A DNA stretch of 64,000 nucleotides from Fredinandcohnia humi (GCF_001439915.1 NZ_LMBW01000001.1:339319-403318), one strand, 5' to 3'; numbered from the stretch's first letter, positions 26,211-36,287 are shown. A program made the numbers and translations. Notes: generated from the sequence alone by a model not told the origin.

Positions 26211-26975
26211 ATTGGGGTAATACGTACAGACCAATGGTTAAAATCACAAGCAAATCCAGTTAAGCTTTGTAAAAAACTAATAAGTTACTTTCCAATGGGC
26301 GCTACAGCCCCCGAAATTTATGACTATTTAAAAATGCACGGAATGTATAGAACTACCTCTGAATCCATACTTGAAAAACTACCTAAAAACGTATGGTCAA
26401 AAGTACAAAAAGAATATGCTGTCTTGCAAAAAGAATGGAGTGGCCCACAGATTCCCATTTTCATTTTCCCAGCTGATGAAACAAACCCCAAAATCAAACG
26501 AGAATTTAATGGAAAATCCGGGCTTGCCTTTAAGGACAAATTATTTCTTTTTTTCTCATCACATAATACAGATTCAGAAATTAAAGCCGTTTTAACCCAT
26601 GAATACAATCATGTCTGTCGATTAAAAAAATACAAAAAAAATGAAGCCGAGTTTACGCTTTTAGATACAGTGATATTAGAAGGACTTGCAGAAAATGCAG
26701 TCCGTGAACAATGTGGGAGCACCAATTTGGCGGGCTGGACGAAATATTACTCCGATGAGGAGCTCCAAAAAATAGTCCAACAACTCATCATCCCAAATCG
26801 AAATCTAAAAAGAAACGAAAGAAAGCATAGCGACCTATTATACGGAAAAAGATTCTACCCGACGATGGCAGGCTACTGTGCGGGCTATTATCTTGTTCGA
26901 AACTATTTGGAATCCAACAACCAACAAACGAAAACCATCCTAGGAATGGATTCAAGGGAGTTTGTGAAAGAGTAA
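26211..26975 (+). CDS. yjaZ: YjaZ family (DUF2268) putative zinc metalloprotease, probable ATT start
   Basis: About 254 residues. The zinc motif HEYNH lies in VLTHEYNHVCRL, with a downstream Glu in LEGLAENAVRE as a probable third ligand, as in gluzincin-like DUF2268 proteins. The first in-frame ATG (26295) leaves out 28 open codons reading GVIRTDQWLKSQANPVK, which look like the family's N-terminus, and has no ribosome binding site. An ATT at 26211 sits 8 nt behind AAAGGA, so ATT initiation is proposed. Substrate unknown. It is located between fabF and the app cluster as in B. subtilis. Confidence 0.75.
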   Translation: MGVIRTDQWLKSQANPVKLCKKLISYFPMGATAPEIYDYLKMHGMYRTTSESILEKLPKNVWSKVQKEYAVLQKEWSGPQIPIFIFPADETNPKIKREFNGKSGLAFKDKLFLFFSSHNTDSEIKAVLTHEYNHVCRLKKYKKNEAEFTLLDTVILEGLAENAVREQCGSTNLAGWTKYYSDEELQKIVQQLIIPNRNLKRNERKHSDLLYGKRFYPTMAGYCAGYYLVRNYLESNNQQTKTILGMDSREFVKE

Positions 26976-26987
26976 CTTTGACTTTTA

Positions 26988-27021
26988 ACCGCAGGAAGGG
27001 GAGGTGCCTGTGGTTTTTTGT
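26988..27021 (+). terminator. Terminator after yjaZ
   Basis: AACCGCAGG...CCTGTGGTT hairpin (one mismatch) with a T-rich tail. Confidence 0.75.
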
Positions 27022-27058
27022 TTTTGATATTGGATGTTGTTTTCTTAATGGATTTGAC

Positions 27059-27799
27059 GGTCACCAATCACCTAAAAAGAGGAAAATGGTGACCGCCAAA
27101 ACGAAAGCAATGGTCACTATTCTCCTAAAAAGAGGAAAATAGTGACCCTCAAAATGAAAGCGACGGTCACCAATCTCCTAAAAAGAGGAAAATGGTGACC
27201 GTCAAAACGAAAGCAATGGTCACCAATCGCCTAAAAAGAGGAAAGTGGTGACCGTCAAAACGAAAGCAATGGTCACCAACCTCCTAAAAAGAGGAAAATG
27301 GTGACCGTCAAAACGAAAGCAATGGTCACCAATCACCTAAAAAGAGGAAAATGGTGACCGTCAAAACGAAAGCAATGGTCACCAACCTCCTGAAAAGAGG
27401 AAAATAGTGCCCGTCAAAATGAAAGCGATGGTCACCAATCGCCTAAAAAGAGGAAAATGGTGACCGTCAAAACGAAAGCAATGGTCACTATTCTCCTAAA
27501 AAGAGGAAAATAGTGCCCCTCAAAACGAAAGCGACGGTCGCCAATCTCCTAAAAAGAGGGAAATGGTGACCGTCAAAACGAAAGCAATGGTCACCAATCA
27601 CCTAAAAAGAGGAAAATAGTGCCCCTCAAAATGAAAGCGACGGTCGCCAACCTCCTAAAAAGAGGGAAATGGTGACCGTCAAACGAAAGCAATGGTCACC
27701 AATCTCCTAAAAAGAGAAAAATGGTGACCGTCAAAACGAAAGCAATGGTCACTATTCTCCTAAAAAGAGAAAATGGCGCCCTCCAAAACAAAAATATGA
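27059..27799. repeat. Tandem array 1: fourteen 53-bp hairpin units
   Basis: Units start at 27059, 27112, 27165, 27218, 27271, 27324, 27377, 27430, 27483, 27536, 27589, 27642, 27694 and 27747; each is 53 bp except unit 12 (52 bp), and unit 14 is degenerate. Every unit has a 36-nt inverted repeat (GGTCACCA ... TGGTGACC with CTCCT/AGAGG inside) and a 17-nt spacer like GTCAAAACGAAAGCAAT. Unit 2 has CACTAT paired with ATAGTG, a compensated change. The array fills the space between yjaZ and the NERD gene. It contains a short open frame, judged non-coding. Confidence 0.92.
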
Positions 27800-27859
27800 G
27801 CCCCCAATCTCCTATAATCAGGAGACTGGAAATCCCCTCTGAAATTTTGAACATAAAAA

Positions 27860-28768
27860 TCACTCAAAGTATGATGAATTACCTAAATGGAGATGCTTAT
27901 AATTTTCTTGAAGCACCTTCCTGATTGTTTTCTGTCTATTTATAACCTTACACCATTCATAAATGGCACTTGTTGTAATCTTTTTGTCTGGAAATAATAG
28001 TGAAAACTCTTTTACACTCCTTAAAATAGCAGATTCCTTATTCTCAACGAAATTGCAGTTTACACTTGTCAAGTGTTGATGATCGCTACTCACCATAAAC
28101 CCGTTGCCACACCGCACACACAAAATCCCCTTCACCATCTTATCGTAGCTATATTCCGGCACTATTGAATATGGCGAGTCCTTAATATGTGACGCCAAAA
28201 GCTTATTTGCCAGTCCATGGTGTTTCCCGATCAATCTCGAAGGTTGAGTATTTAATTGTTTAATAAAGCGCTCAAGTTGTGATGGAAAAATAATCGGTAG
28301 TTCGGGAGAAGCATTATAGAGGTAAAATTCTGGATTGATGAATACGAGGTGGCCCTCTACTGCAAAGTTCATTCGGTGGTATTGGAGGAATTGCCGAAAG
28401 AGAGAGACACTCCGGGATAGTTGGTTAAGCGGGTTTTTTATCTCCCTCCCAGAAAGGAGCCTTAAACAATCTCCATCTAGCAAATAATCCCCTTCATAAT
28501 TTTTTACTTCAAAAATATGAATTTTGGGTTGAGTAATCAGGAGGGAATCAATTTGATAATGGGTATTGTTTGTTTCTAGTAGCAGGTCATTGATAAAGAG
28601 GTAATCGAGGGCGAGTTTGATCATGCGTTTATCGAACATTTTTTCTCCAATAAAACCCTTTTCAAGTGAAATGATTTGATTCTCCGTTTTCTCGGAAACT
28701 TTGGTTCGGGCTCGGACAGATTTTAAAAGTATCAATTCATCCGGAACCGTACGAGATTTAATAATCAA
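27860..28768 (-). CDS. NERD domain (nuclease-related) protein
   Basis: 302 residues. The N-terminal third matches the NERD domain: EKGFIGEKMFD, then QIDSLLITQPKIHIFEVKNYEGDY with the Asp and Glu-x-Lys pattern of the restriction-endonuclease-like core. A C-terminal part includes a CxxC-like CVRCGNG. TTG 28768 is the likely start, behind AAAGGAAGTG. Function of these proteins is not established; DNA processing is assumed. It faces the tandem array with its 3' end and has no operon partner. Confidence 0.82.
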   Translation of the reverse strand: MIIKSRTVPDELILLKSVRARTKVSEKTENQIISLEKGFIGEKMFDKRMIKLALDYLFINDLLLETNNTHYQIDSLLITQPKIHIFEVKNYEGDYLLDGDCLRLLSGREIKNPLNQLSRSVSLFRQFLQYHRMNFAVEGHLVFINPEFYLYNASPELPIIFPSQLERFIKQLNTQPSRLIGKHHGLANKLLASHIKDSPYSIVPEYSYDKMVKGILCVRCGNGFMVSSDHQHLTSVNCNFVENKESAILRSVKEFSLLFPDKKITTSAIYEWCKVINRQKTIRKVLQENYKHLHLGNSSYFE

Positions 28769-28986
28769 AACAACACTTCCTTTCGTAGATTCAAGAACAT
28801 TTTAAATCTTTCCTCTCATATTTACAATCGATATTTTCCATAAGTTGTAAATACAATCTATTGGAAAATTCAAATATAATATATTTTTATAATATATTAG
28901 AATAATTTGAGTTAATAGAAAAGTAATCACAAACCCTTATTCTACAACGTTATAACCAATTGTTACTTTAAATTTAAAAAATTGTC

Positions 28987-29015
28987 TTGCAATTATAATA
29001 TTATAGTAATAAAAT
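28987..29015 (+). promoter_or_regulatory. Promoter of the first app cluster
   Basis: -35 TTGCAA, 17 bp, -10 TAAAAT, 50 bp before appD. The surrounding sequence is closely matched upstream of the second cluster (35107-35135). The rest of the 296-bp gap from 28769 is AT-rich without other recognisable content. Confidence 0.65.
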
Positions 29016-29064
29016 TTATTTACATAATAATTGTGGCTAATTTAGAAGAATTTGAGGTGTTTTT

Positions 29065-30078
29065 ATGCAACAGCTAAATAATGGGACACCTTTGCTAGAA
29101 GTAAAGGGATTAAAAACAGGCTTTAATATAGATGGAGAAATCTATCATGCAGTGGATGGTGTTTCTTTTGAAGTTAAACCGCGTCAAATTGTCGGAATTG
29201 TTGGTGAATCCGGCTGCGGAAAAAGTGTAATGTCAATGTCTGTAATGAAACTATTACCGGTAGGAATCGGAGAAATTACGGACGGAGAAGTTATTTTTCA
29301 AGGAAATAATATTGAAAATCTATCAGAAACTGAAATGAATAAAATCCGTGGAAAAGATATTTCAATGATCTTCCAGGAACCGATGACGGCCCTTAATCCG
29401 GTTTTCACAATTGGGTTCCAGTTAGATGAGGTTCTATTAAACCATCAAAATATTTCAAAGCAAAGGGCAAGAGAGATTAGTGTTGAACTTCTAACTCAAG
29501 TGGGGATTTCTCGACCTGACAGTATAGTAGATGAATATCCTCACCAACTTTCTGGCGGGATGAGACAACGTGTAATGATTGCAATGGCAATTGCATGTCA
29601 GCCAAAACTATTAATTGCGGACGAACCTACAACGGCTCTTGATGTTACAGTTCAAGCCCAAATACTGGAACTTCTGAAAACCATTCAAGAAAAGAATGAT
29701 ATGTCAGTCATTTTAATTACGCATGATCTTGGTGTAGTTGCAGAGATGTGTGATGAAGTAATCGTAATGTACGCGGGTAAAGTTGTTGAAAAAACGGATG
29801 TTGATACACTTTTCTACAATCCAAAGCATCCATATACAAAACTCTTAATGGAATCTATTCCAAAGCTTCATGAGGAAGTTGAAACTTTGGGATCGATTGA
29901 TGGAATTGTACCTTCCTTAAAAAATATGCCTAAAGTTGGTTGCCGATTTGCGGATCGTTGCCCAGCTGCAATGCCAGAATGTAAGACGATTACACCGGTA
30001 TTAGCGGAGGTAGAGGATGGACATGATGTTTCCTGTCTGTTGTATAAGAGTAGTCGACCTGTAGAAGAGGTGAAATAA
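29065..30078 (+). CDS. appD: Oligopeptide ABC transporter ATP-binding protein AppD
   Basis: 337 residues. Walker A GESGCGKS (47-54), signature LSGGMRQR, Walker B LLIADEPTTALD. The C-terminal OppD/OppF extension has four Cys (CRFADRCPAAMPEC ... SCLLY), the pattern that binds an iron-sulfur cluster in related dipeptide importers. It powers peptide import with AppF. First of five genes in the order D-F-A-B-C, as in B. subtilis app. Confidence 0.93.
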   Translation: MQQLNNGTPLLEVKGLKTGFNIDGEIYHAVDGVSFEVKPRQIVGIVGESGCGKSVMSMSVMKLLPVGIGEITDGEVIFQGNNIENLSETEMNKIRGKDISMIFQEPMTALNPVFTIGFQLDEVLLNHQNISKQRAREISVELLTQVGISRPDSIVDEYPHQLSGGMRQRVMIAMAIACQPKLLIADEPTTALDVTVQAQILELLKTIQEKNDMSVILITHDLGVVAEMCDEVIVMYAGKVVEKTDVDTLFYNPKHPYTKLLMESIPKLHEEVETLGSIDGIVPSLKNMPKVGCRFADRCPAAMPECKTITPVLAEVEDGHDVSCLLYKSSRPVEEVK

Positions 30079-30080
30079 TA

Positions 30081-31073
30081 ATGGCTAATCAAACATTAGA
30101 GAAAACAGATAATCTTATATTAGAAGTTAAAAACCTTAAAACCTACTATCCTATTAAGGGCGGGTTTATGAGGAAAACAATTGGAAATGTAAAAGCAGTT
30201 GATGGTGTTTCATTTGAAATTAAAGAAGGGGAAACATTAGGTCTTGTTGGTGAATCAGGATGTGGAAAATCTACCACAGGAAGAACCATTCTTCGCTTGC
30301 TTGAACCAACAGATGGTCAGATCCTTTTAGATGGCAAGGACATCACGAAACTAAAAGGGAAACATTTGCGAGAAATCAGAAAAGATTTCCAAATGGTTTT
30401 TCAGGACCCTTATGCTTCATTAAATCCCAAGCAAATGGTTGGTGATATCGTAGCAGAGCCAATCATGAACTACACGGGAAAATCATTAAAATCATTAAAA
30501 GATGAAGTAATAGACTTGTTAAAAAAAGTTGGACTTCCTGAGGATGCATTTTATAAATACGCTCATGAGTTCTCCGGGGGGCAACGTCAAAGAATTGGAA
30601 TTGCGCGTGCGTTAGCACTTAAGCCAAAACTGATTATCGCAGATGAACCTGTTTCAGCGCTCGATGTTTCGGTTCAATCCCAAGTATTAAACTTATTAAA
30701 AGAATTACAAGATGAGTTCGGATTAACTTTTCTCTTCATTGCCCATGATCTGAGTGTTGTAAAACACATGAGTGACAGGATTGGAGTTATGTATCTTGGT
30801 GGCATTGTTGAAATTTCGGATAAGGATGATTTATATGCTGAACCACTTCATCCTTATACACAGGCCTTGATTTCTGCTATTCCTGAGCCAGATCCAAGAA
30901 AGAAAAAAGAAAGAATTGTTCTTCAAGGTGATGTGCCAAGTCCAGCGAATCCGCCAAGTGGTTGCCCATTCCATCCAAGATGTCCAATGGCAATGGAGGA
31001 ATGTTCGAGAGTTAAACCACAATTAAAGGAGGTGAAGACAGGACATAAGGTAGCTTGTCATTTACACAAATAA
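30081..31073 (+). CDS. appF: Oligopeptide ABC transporter ATP-binding protein AppF
   Basis: 330 residues. Walker [10 protein letters not shown], signature FSGGQRQR, Walker [13 protein letters not shown]. The four-Cys C-terminal pattern is [14 protein letters not shown] ... ACHLHK. Pairs with AppD. Starts 3 bp after the appD stop. Confidence 0.93.
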   Translation: MANQTLEKTDNLILEVKNLKTYYPIKGGFMRKTIGNVKAVDGVSFEIKEGETLGLVGESGCGKSTTGRTILRLLEPTDGQILLDGKDITKLKGKHLREIRKDFQMVFQDPYASLNPKQMVGDIVAEPIMNYTGKSLKSLKDEVIDLLKKVGLPEDAFYKYAHEFSGGQRQRIGIARALALKPKLIIADEPVSALDVSVQSQVLNLLKELQDEFGLTFLFIAHDLSVVKHMSDRIGVMYLGGIVEISDKDDLYAEPLHPYTQALISAIPEPDPRKKKERIVLQGDVPSPANPPSGCPFHPRCPMAMEECSRVKPQLKEVKTGHKVACHLHK

Positions 31074-31125
31074 TTGGCAGCAAAATTTCAAAACATACAT
31101 CAAAAATTTAAGGGGGAAAACCTAC

Positions 31126-32841
31126 ATGAAGAAGTCAGCATTATGGTCCATCGTACTTTTGCTAGTGATGTCATTATTTCTAGCGGCTTGCGGTGGTAAT
31201 GAAAAATCAGCTGAAAAAGAAAAAGAAAACACAGGTTCAGAAACAACAGAACCAAAAGAAGGCGGTAAAATTACACTAGCTGTTACTCAAGCTCCAGAAG
31301 GTGTTTTTGAAACTGCTTATTATAGAAGTGTAGTAGATGCTCAAATCTTAAGTTTTACTGTGGATAGCATTTACACTGTAAATGACGATTTAGAATATGA
31401 ACCAAACCTTGCATCATGGGAAATCAGTGATGACAAATTAACGTATACTTTCAAATTTAAAGAAGGCGTTAAATGGCATAACGGTGAAGAACTAACAGCT
31501 GAGGACTATGCGTTTGCTTTAGAAACAATCGCAGATCCTGATTATGATGGTTCTCGTTTCAATTATGTTCAAGAAATCAAAGGTGCTACCGAGAAAAAAG
31601 AAGGTAAAGCGGACCATATCGAAGGTGTAGAAGTAATTGATAAATATACAGTTGCAGTTACTTTTAAAGAAGTAAAAATTAACAACTTAGAAAACCTTTG
31701 GTCAGATCCAATGCCTAAAAAACACTACGAAGGTGTTCCTGTTGCAGAACTTGGAGAATCTGATCAAGTTCGTGTAAATCCAGTAGGTCTTGGTGCATTC
31801 AAAGTGAAAAAAGTTGTACCTGGTGAATATGTAGAATTAGAGCGTTTTGATGATTATTGGCAAGGTAAGCCACTTCTTGATGGAGTAGTTATCAAAGTTA
31901 TTGATCCTTCATTAGCAAACGGTGCACTCCAAAATAGTGAAGTAGACATTATGGAGATTGCTCCAGCAACAGTTAAAGAAATTGAAAAGATGGACCATGT
32001 TCGTCTAGAAGAAGCTACAGGAACTGTATACTCATATATCGGTTTACGTTTTGGTCACCGTGATCAAGCTACACGTACTAACATAGCTGATTATGGTAAG
32101 TTTGAGTCTAAAGAATTACGTCAGGCTTTATTAACTGCAATTGATCGTCAAGCAATGATTGATGGTTTCTTAGCTGGAAAAGGTAAAGTATTTAACACTG
32201 TTATCCCTTCTGCATTCTGGATGGCGGCTGCTGATGCTGATCTTAACCAATACGAATTTAGCACAAAAAAGGCAGAAGAATTATTAGCTTCAGCAGGGTT
32301 TAAAGATGTCGATGGTGACGGATTTGTAGAAGATCCAGAAGGTAAGCCATTCTCTATCAAATTTGGTCACTATGCAGGTAATGCAACATTTGAAGGTCGT
32401 TCACAGGCTATAATTCAAAGCTGGAATGACATCGGCGTGAAAACTGAATTAGCAACTGGAAGTCTAATTGAGTTCAACCTTTACAACGAAATGAAAGATA
32501 ACGATGATGTAGAATTAGAAGCATTCTTCGGTTCTTGGGGAACAGGTTCTGACCCAGACCCATCTGGTCTATGGGCTAACGATGCTGAGTGGAACTATGG
32601 TCGTTGGGTAAATGAAGATAACCAAAGACTTCTTGATGAAGGTTTAAGTGAAAAAGCATTTGATAAGGAATATCGTGGACAAGTATATACTGAGTGGCAA
32701 AAATTGTTCAACGAAGAATTACCAGCTCTACCATTATGGGAAAACATGAACCTTTATGGAATTAACAAACGCCTTCAAGGTGTACATGTAAACGCAGTTG
32801 GTTTCCAAGATGATGTTCATAAGTGGTATGTAACAGACTGA
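31126..32841 (+). CDS. appA: Oligopeptide-binding lipoprotein AppA-type
   Basis: 571 residues. A signal peptide ends in lipobox FLAAC-G, then a Lys/Glu-rich linker and a family 5 solute-binding domain (VKWHNGEELTAEDYAFALE, LRQALLTAIDRQAMI). It captures peptides outside the membrane for this importer. A terminator-like hairpin follows, so it should be expressed more than the permease genes behind it. Confidence 0.93.
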   Translation: MKKSALWSIVLLLVMSLFLAACGGNEKSAEKEKENTGSETTEPKEGGKITLAVTQAPEGVFETAYYRSVVDAQILSFTVDSIYTVNDDLEYEPNLASWEISDDKLTYTFKFKEGVKWHNGEELTAEDYAFALETIADPDYDGSRFNYVQEIKGATEKKEGKADHIEGVEVIDKYTVAVTFKEVKINNLENLWSDPMPKKHYEGVPVAELGESDQVRVNPVGLGAFKVKKVVPGEYVELERFDDYWQGKPLLDGVVIKVIDPSLANGALQNSEVDIMEIAPATVKEIEKMDHVRLEEATGTVYSYIGLRFGHRDQATRTNIADYGKFESKELRQALLTAIDRQAMIDGFLAGKGKVFNTVIPSAFWMAAADADLNQYEFSTKKAEELLASAGFKDVDGDGFVEDPEGKPFSIKFGHYAGNATFEGRSQAIIQSWNDIGVKTELATGSLIEFNLYNEMKDNDDVELEAFFGSWGTGSDPDPSGLWANDAEWNYGRWVNEDNQRLLDEGLSEKAFDKEYRGQVYTEWQKLFNEELPALPLWENMNLYGINKRLQGVHVNAVGFQDDVHKWYVTD

Positions 32842-32854
32842 TTTTAGCAGGAGT

Positions 32855-32884
32855 CAAAAAGTCGACATTTGGTCGGCTTTTTGA
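32855..32884 (+). terminator. Terminator-like hairpin between appA and appB
   Basis: AAAAAGTCGAC-ATTTG-GTCGGCTTTTT. Inside the operon, so likely partial termination rather than an end. Confidence 0.75.
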
Positions 32885-32926
32885 ACCTATTTTAGAAAGA
32901 AATTTTTAGGATAAGGAGAAATTAAC

Positions 32927-33892
32927 ATGCTCCAATACTCAATTCGGAGAATACTTGGCATGATTCCATTATTACTCCTTGCCTCCATTGTGGTATTTTC
33001 CTTGGCGAAAGTAATGCCGGGTGACCCATTTGGGGGAGAAATTGATCCATCCAATACAGACCCGAAATACATTGAAGAAATGCGGGAAAAATTGGGCTAC
33101 AATGACCCAATACCTGTACAGTATTGGAGATGGGTAACTGATTTTGTCCAAGGGGATTTTGGTAAATCTACAACACATAAAATGGATGTTTCTAAGCTAA
33201 TTGCCCAGAAGGTTCCAAATACATTATTTCTAGCAATTGTTTCATTGTTTTTCACTTACATTTTTTCATTCTTTATGGGAATGTATTCTGGACGAAAACC
33301 GTATAAACTTGGAGATAATCTTATTGCAGGTTATAACTATATAGGATTAGCTGTTCCTTCGTTTGTTGCGGGGATTGTGGCAATCTATTTCTTTTCGTTT
33401 CAGCTTGGTTGGTTCCCATTCAGCGGATCAATTGAAGTTGGGCTTGATGAAGGAACGTTTGGATATTATGTAAGTAAATTTCATCATGTTTTGTTACCAG
33501 CGCTCGTATTAGGATTAATGGGTACTGCATCATACACTCAATTTTTACGAAATGACATTATCGAAAATAGTCGCAAAGACTTTGTAAGAACAGCAAGAGC
33601 GAAAGGTACAAAGGAATCAACGATTTATAATAAGCATATTTTACGAAATTCTATTATTCCGTTAGTAACATTTTTAGGATTTGATATTGCAACTTTAATA
33701 GGTGGAGCGGTTATAACCGAAACTATTTTCACATACCCGGGAATCGGACAACTTTTCTTAGACTCCGTTAACACAAGGGATTATGCTGTAATGATGACGA
33801 TCACAATGTTACTTTCATTTCTAACACTTTTCGGAAATCTTATTGCAGATTTGCTTTATGGTATCGTAGATCCGCGGATTCGATTGGATTAA
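32927..33892 (+). CDS. appB: Oligopeptide permease AppB-type
   Basis: 321 residues, six membrane helices and the coupling-helix motif (VRTARAKGTKESTIYNKHIL) followed by conserved FTYPGIGQLFLDS and DPRIRLD. It forms the membrane channel with AppC. Ribosome binding site AAGGAGAAATTAAC. Confidence 0.93.
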   Translation: MLQYSIRRILGMIPLLLLASIVVFSLAKVMPGDPFGGEIDPSNTDPKYIEEMREKLGYNDPIPVQYWRWVTDFVQGDFGKSTTHKMDVSKLIAQKVPNTLFLAIVSLFFTYIFSFFMGMYSGRKPYKLGDNLIAGYNYIGLAVPSFVAGIVAIYFFSFQLGWFPFSGSIEVGLDEGTFGYYVSKFHHVLLPALVLGLMGTASYTQFLRNDIIENSRKDFVRTARAKGTKESTIYNKHILRNSIIPLVTFLGFDIATLIGGAVITETIFTYPGIGQLFLDSVNTRDYAVMMTITMLLSFLTLFGNLIADLLYGIVDPRIRLD

Positions 33893-33904
33893 GGAGGAGA
33901 ATAA

Positions 33905-34813
33905 ATGGAAGTAGTTTCAAATACAAATGTTGGTGCACCAAAAAAAGAAACAAAAAGCCTTTCTCCTTGGGCAATAGCCAGAAGGAAGTTTATGAAAAAC
34001 AAACTAGCGATGATAAGTTTGGTTTTTCTAATTCTAGTTGTTTTAACAGCTATTTTTGGACCAATTCTTAATAAGCAGGATATTGTTCGTATTAATTTTA
34101 TGAACATGAGTAAAGAGCCGTCCGCCCAGAACTGGTTAGGTACAGATACAAATGGACGAGACATGTTTGCAAGAATGCTTCATGGTGCTCGAACGTCCTT
34201 ACTAATAGGATTTTCGTGTATGATATTTATTACTTTAATAGGAACAATTGTTGGTTCCATTGCAGGTTATAATGGTGGGAAGATTGACCAAATGTTAATG
34301 CGTTTCACGGATTTCGTTTTGGTGTTCCCTTTTATGATCTTTGTAATTGTATTAAACAGTATTCTTACCGGTAAGGTAGCTGGAGCATGGACTCTTATTA
34401 TTGTAATGAGTTTATTAAGCTGGGGTGGCGTTGCTCGTATTGTTCGTAGTAAGGTGTTAGCAGAAAAAGAAAATGAGTATATTCTTGCTGCGAAATCAAT
34501 TGGAACGAGACCATCAAAAATCATTATTAAACATCTATTACCAAACGTATCTTCAACAATTATTGTACAATCGACATTAATATTGGCAGTTATGATTGTT
34601 GCTGAATCTGGTTTAAGCTTCCTAGGCTTTGGGGTACCTTCGAATACACCGAGCTGGGGAAATATGCTAGCTGAAGCAAGGGATGCAGATGTCCTACGTA
34701 ATATTACGTGGATGTGGGTACCACCTGCAACTATGATTACTTTAACAATTCTTTCCATAAATTTCATAGGTGAAGGGTTAAAGGATGCACTAAATCCAAA
34801 ATCAAACCGTTAA
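33905..34813 (+). CDS. appC: Oligopeptide permease AppC-type
   Basis: 302 residues. An N-terminal cytoplasmic segment and first helix precede GTDTNGRDMFARMLHGARTS, then the coupling loop (AKSIGTRPSKIIIKHLLPN) and [19 protein letters not shown]. Ribosome binding site AAGGAGGA. Last gene of cluster 1. Confidence 0.93.
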   Translation: MEVVSNTNVGAPKKETKSLSPWAIARRKFMKNKLAMISLVFLILVVLTAIFGPILNKQDIVRINFMNMSKEPSAQNWLGTDTNGRDMFARMLHGARTSLLIGFSCMIFITLIGTIVGSIAGYNGGKIDQMLMRFTDFVLVFPFMIFVIVLNSILTGKVAGAWTLIIVMSLLSWGGVARIVRSKVLAEKENEYILAAKSIGTRPSKIIIKHLLPNVSSTIIVQSTLILAVMIVAESGLSFLGFGVPSNTPSWGNMLAEARDADVLRNITWMWVPPATMITLTILSINFIGEGLKDALNPKSNR

Positions 34814-34815
34814 CA

Positions 34816-34848
34816 GATCTATCACAAGACGTGATGGATCTTTTTTTT
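34816..34848 (+). terminator. Terminator after the first app cluster
   Basis: GATCTATCAC-AAGAC-GTGATGGATC followed by eight T. Confidence 0.88.
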
Positions 34849-35303
34849 GTCGAATGTTTTATCGAATCAACGCTTTTTCGTGGTAAAGTATTATATCAAA
34901 AAAACAAAATAGCCAGTTTGTTATAAATGTATATTGTGAGTATTTCTTTTGAAAAACCTTTTATATCAAATGATTTAATAAATAATAATGAAAATAATAA
35001 AAATTATCTTGCAATTTCGACATAGTTTTAATAGAATTTTAAATAGATTAAGAGAAAAGAAAATTTTCACTCTTTAGAGTAAATTAATTCAATTTTAAAA
35101 ATTGACTTGTATTTGTAATCTTTCTGTAATAAAATTTAGGTGGATTCTTTTGTCAGATAATTTGTACATTTGGTACATTAAAGCTTTACTCTGGTAAAAT
35201 AAGAAATTACTAGAAATTTTTGGTTGATATTTCTCGGAATATATTATATTTTGAATTATGAGTGAACTTGTTTTAGTTCCGATAAGGAAGGTGAACCTAA
35301 TTT
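34849..35303 (+). promoter_or_regulatory. AT-rich promoter region of the second app-like cluster
   Basis: 455 bp with no gene. Two candidate promoters share the layout of the first cluster: TTGCAA-N17-TAGAAT at 35009-35037 and TTGTAT-N17-TAAAAT at 35107-35135. The second sits in a block that matches 28981-29018 (ATTG-CTTG ... GTAATAAAATTTA). A leader of about 170 nt separates it from the gene; no riboswitch is recognised. Confidence 0.6.
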
Positions 35304-36287
35304 ATGGCTGCATTGCTAGAAGTAAAAAATCTAAAAACATATTTCTACAAAAAAAGAACTGTAATACCTGCCGTAGATGGCGTTGATTTGAAAATAAATA
35401 AAGGTGAAACCTTAGCTATAGTAGGTGAGTCTGGATCTGGCAAAAGTATTACCTCACTTTCAATTATGAAGCTTGTACCAAGTCCAGCTGGAAAAATTGT
35501 CGAAGGTGAAATCATTCTTGACGGTAAAAACCTTATTGATTTAACTGAAGCTGAAATGTGTAAGGTTCGTGGAAATGATGTGTCAATGATTTTCCAAGAA
35601 CCAATGACATCTCTAAACCCAGTTCTGACTGTTGGTGAACAAATAATTGAGGTACTGATGTATCACCAAAAAATGTCCAAAGTAGAAGCAACCAAAAAAG
35701 CAATTGAAATGTTGGAAATGGTTGGTTTCTCAAGGGCTGCTGAATTAATCAATGATTACCCGCATCGTCTCTCAGGCGGTATGCGCCAAAGGGTCATGAT
35801 CGCGATCGCAATGAGCTGTAATCCGAAACTTCTTATTGCAGATGAGCCTACAACCGCTCTCGACGTTACAATCCAAGCGCAAATTCTTGACTTAATGAAG
35901 GACCTTAGCCGCAAATTTGATACTTCGATTCTTTTAATCACACATGATTTGGGAGTTGTATCTGAAGTAGCGGATAAGATAGTAGTTATGTATGGCGGTC
36001 AAGTTGTTGAACAATCACCGGTAGATGATTTGTTCGATGAACCATTACATCCATACACTGTTGGTCTAATGAACTCAATACCTGCGATAGAAGGTGAAAT
36101 TGAACGTCTTCAGTCAATCGAAGGAAACGTACCATCACCAGAAAATATGCCAAAAGGATGCAGATTTGCTCCACGCTGTTCAAAAGCATTTGATCGCTGT
36201 TTTGCGGAAGCTCCACAGCTAAAACAAATGGGTAAAGAACGGGCAGTTCGCTGTTTCTTATATGACGACGGGGGGGCGAAAGCATGA
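35304..36287 (+). CDS. Oligopeptide ABC transporter ATP-binding protein (AppD/OppD-like), cluster 2
   Basis: 327 residues. Walker A GESGSGKS, signature LSGGMRQR, Walker B LLIADEPTTALD, and the four-Cys tail CRFAPRCSKAFDRC ... RCFLY. First gene of a second D-F-A-B-C cluster directly behind the first. It overlaps the next gene by 4 bp. Confidence 0.92.
   Translation: MAALLEVKNLKTYFYKKRTVIPAVDGVDLKINKGETLAIVGESGSGKSITSLSIMKLVPSPAGKIVEGEIILDGKNLIDLTEAEMCKVRGNDVSMIFQEPMTSLNPVLTVGEQIIEVLMYHQKMSKVEATKKAIEMLEMVGFSRAAELINDYPHRLSGGMRQRVMIAIAMSCNPKLLIADEPTTALDVTIQAQILDLMKDLSRKFDTSILLITHDLGVVSEVADKIVVMYGGQVVEQSPVDDLFDEPLHPYTVGLMNSIPAIEGEIERLQSIEGNVPSPENMPKGCRFAPRCSKAFDRCFAEAPQLKQMGKERAVRCFLYDDGGAKA

Noticed and set aside
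27059-27799. CRISPR array
   Set aside because: Period is regular, but spacers are not unique: the whole 53-bp unit repeats, and no cas genes are near.
27721-27924. Open frame of 67 codons within and beyond tandem array 1
   Set aside because: It arises from the repeat units, has no ribosome binding site, and its codons follow the 53-bp period rather than a protein pattern; 53 is not a multiple of three.
34267-34767. Leftward open frame of 166 codons
   Set aside because: Antisense to the permease gene at 33905, no ribosome binding site, and the sense protein is a clear family member.
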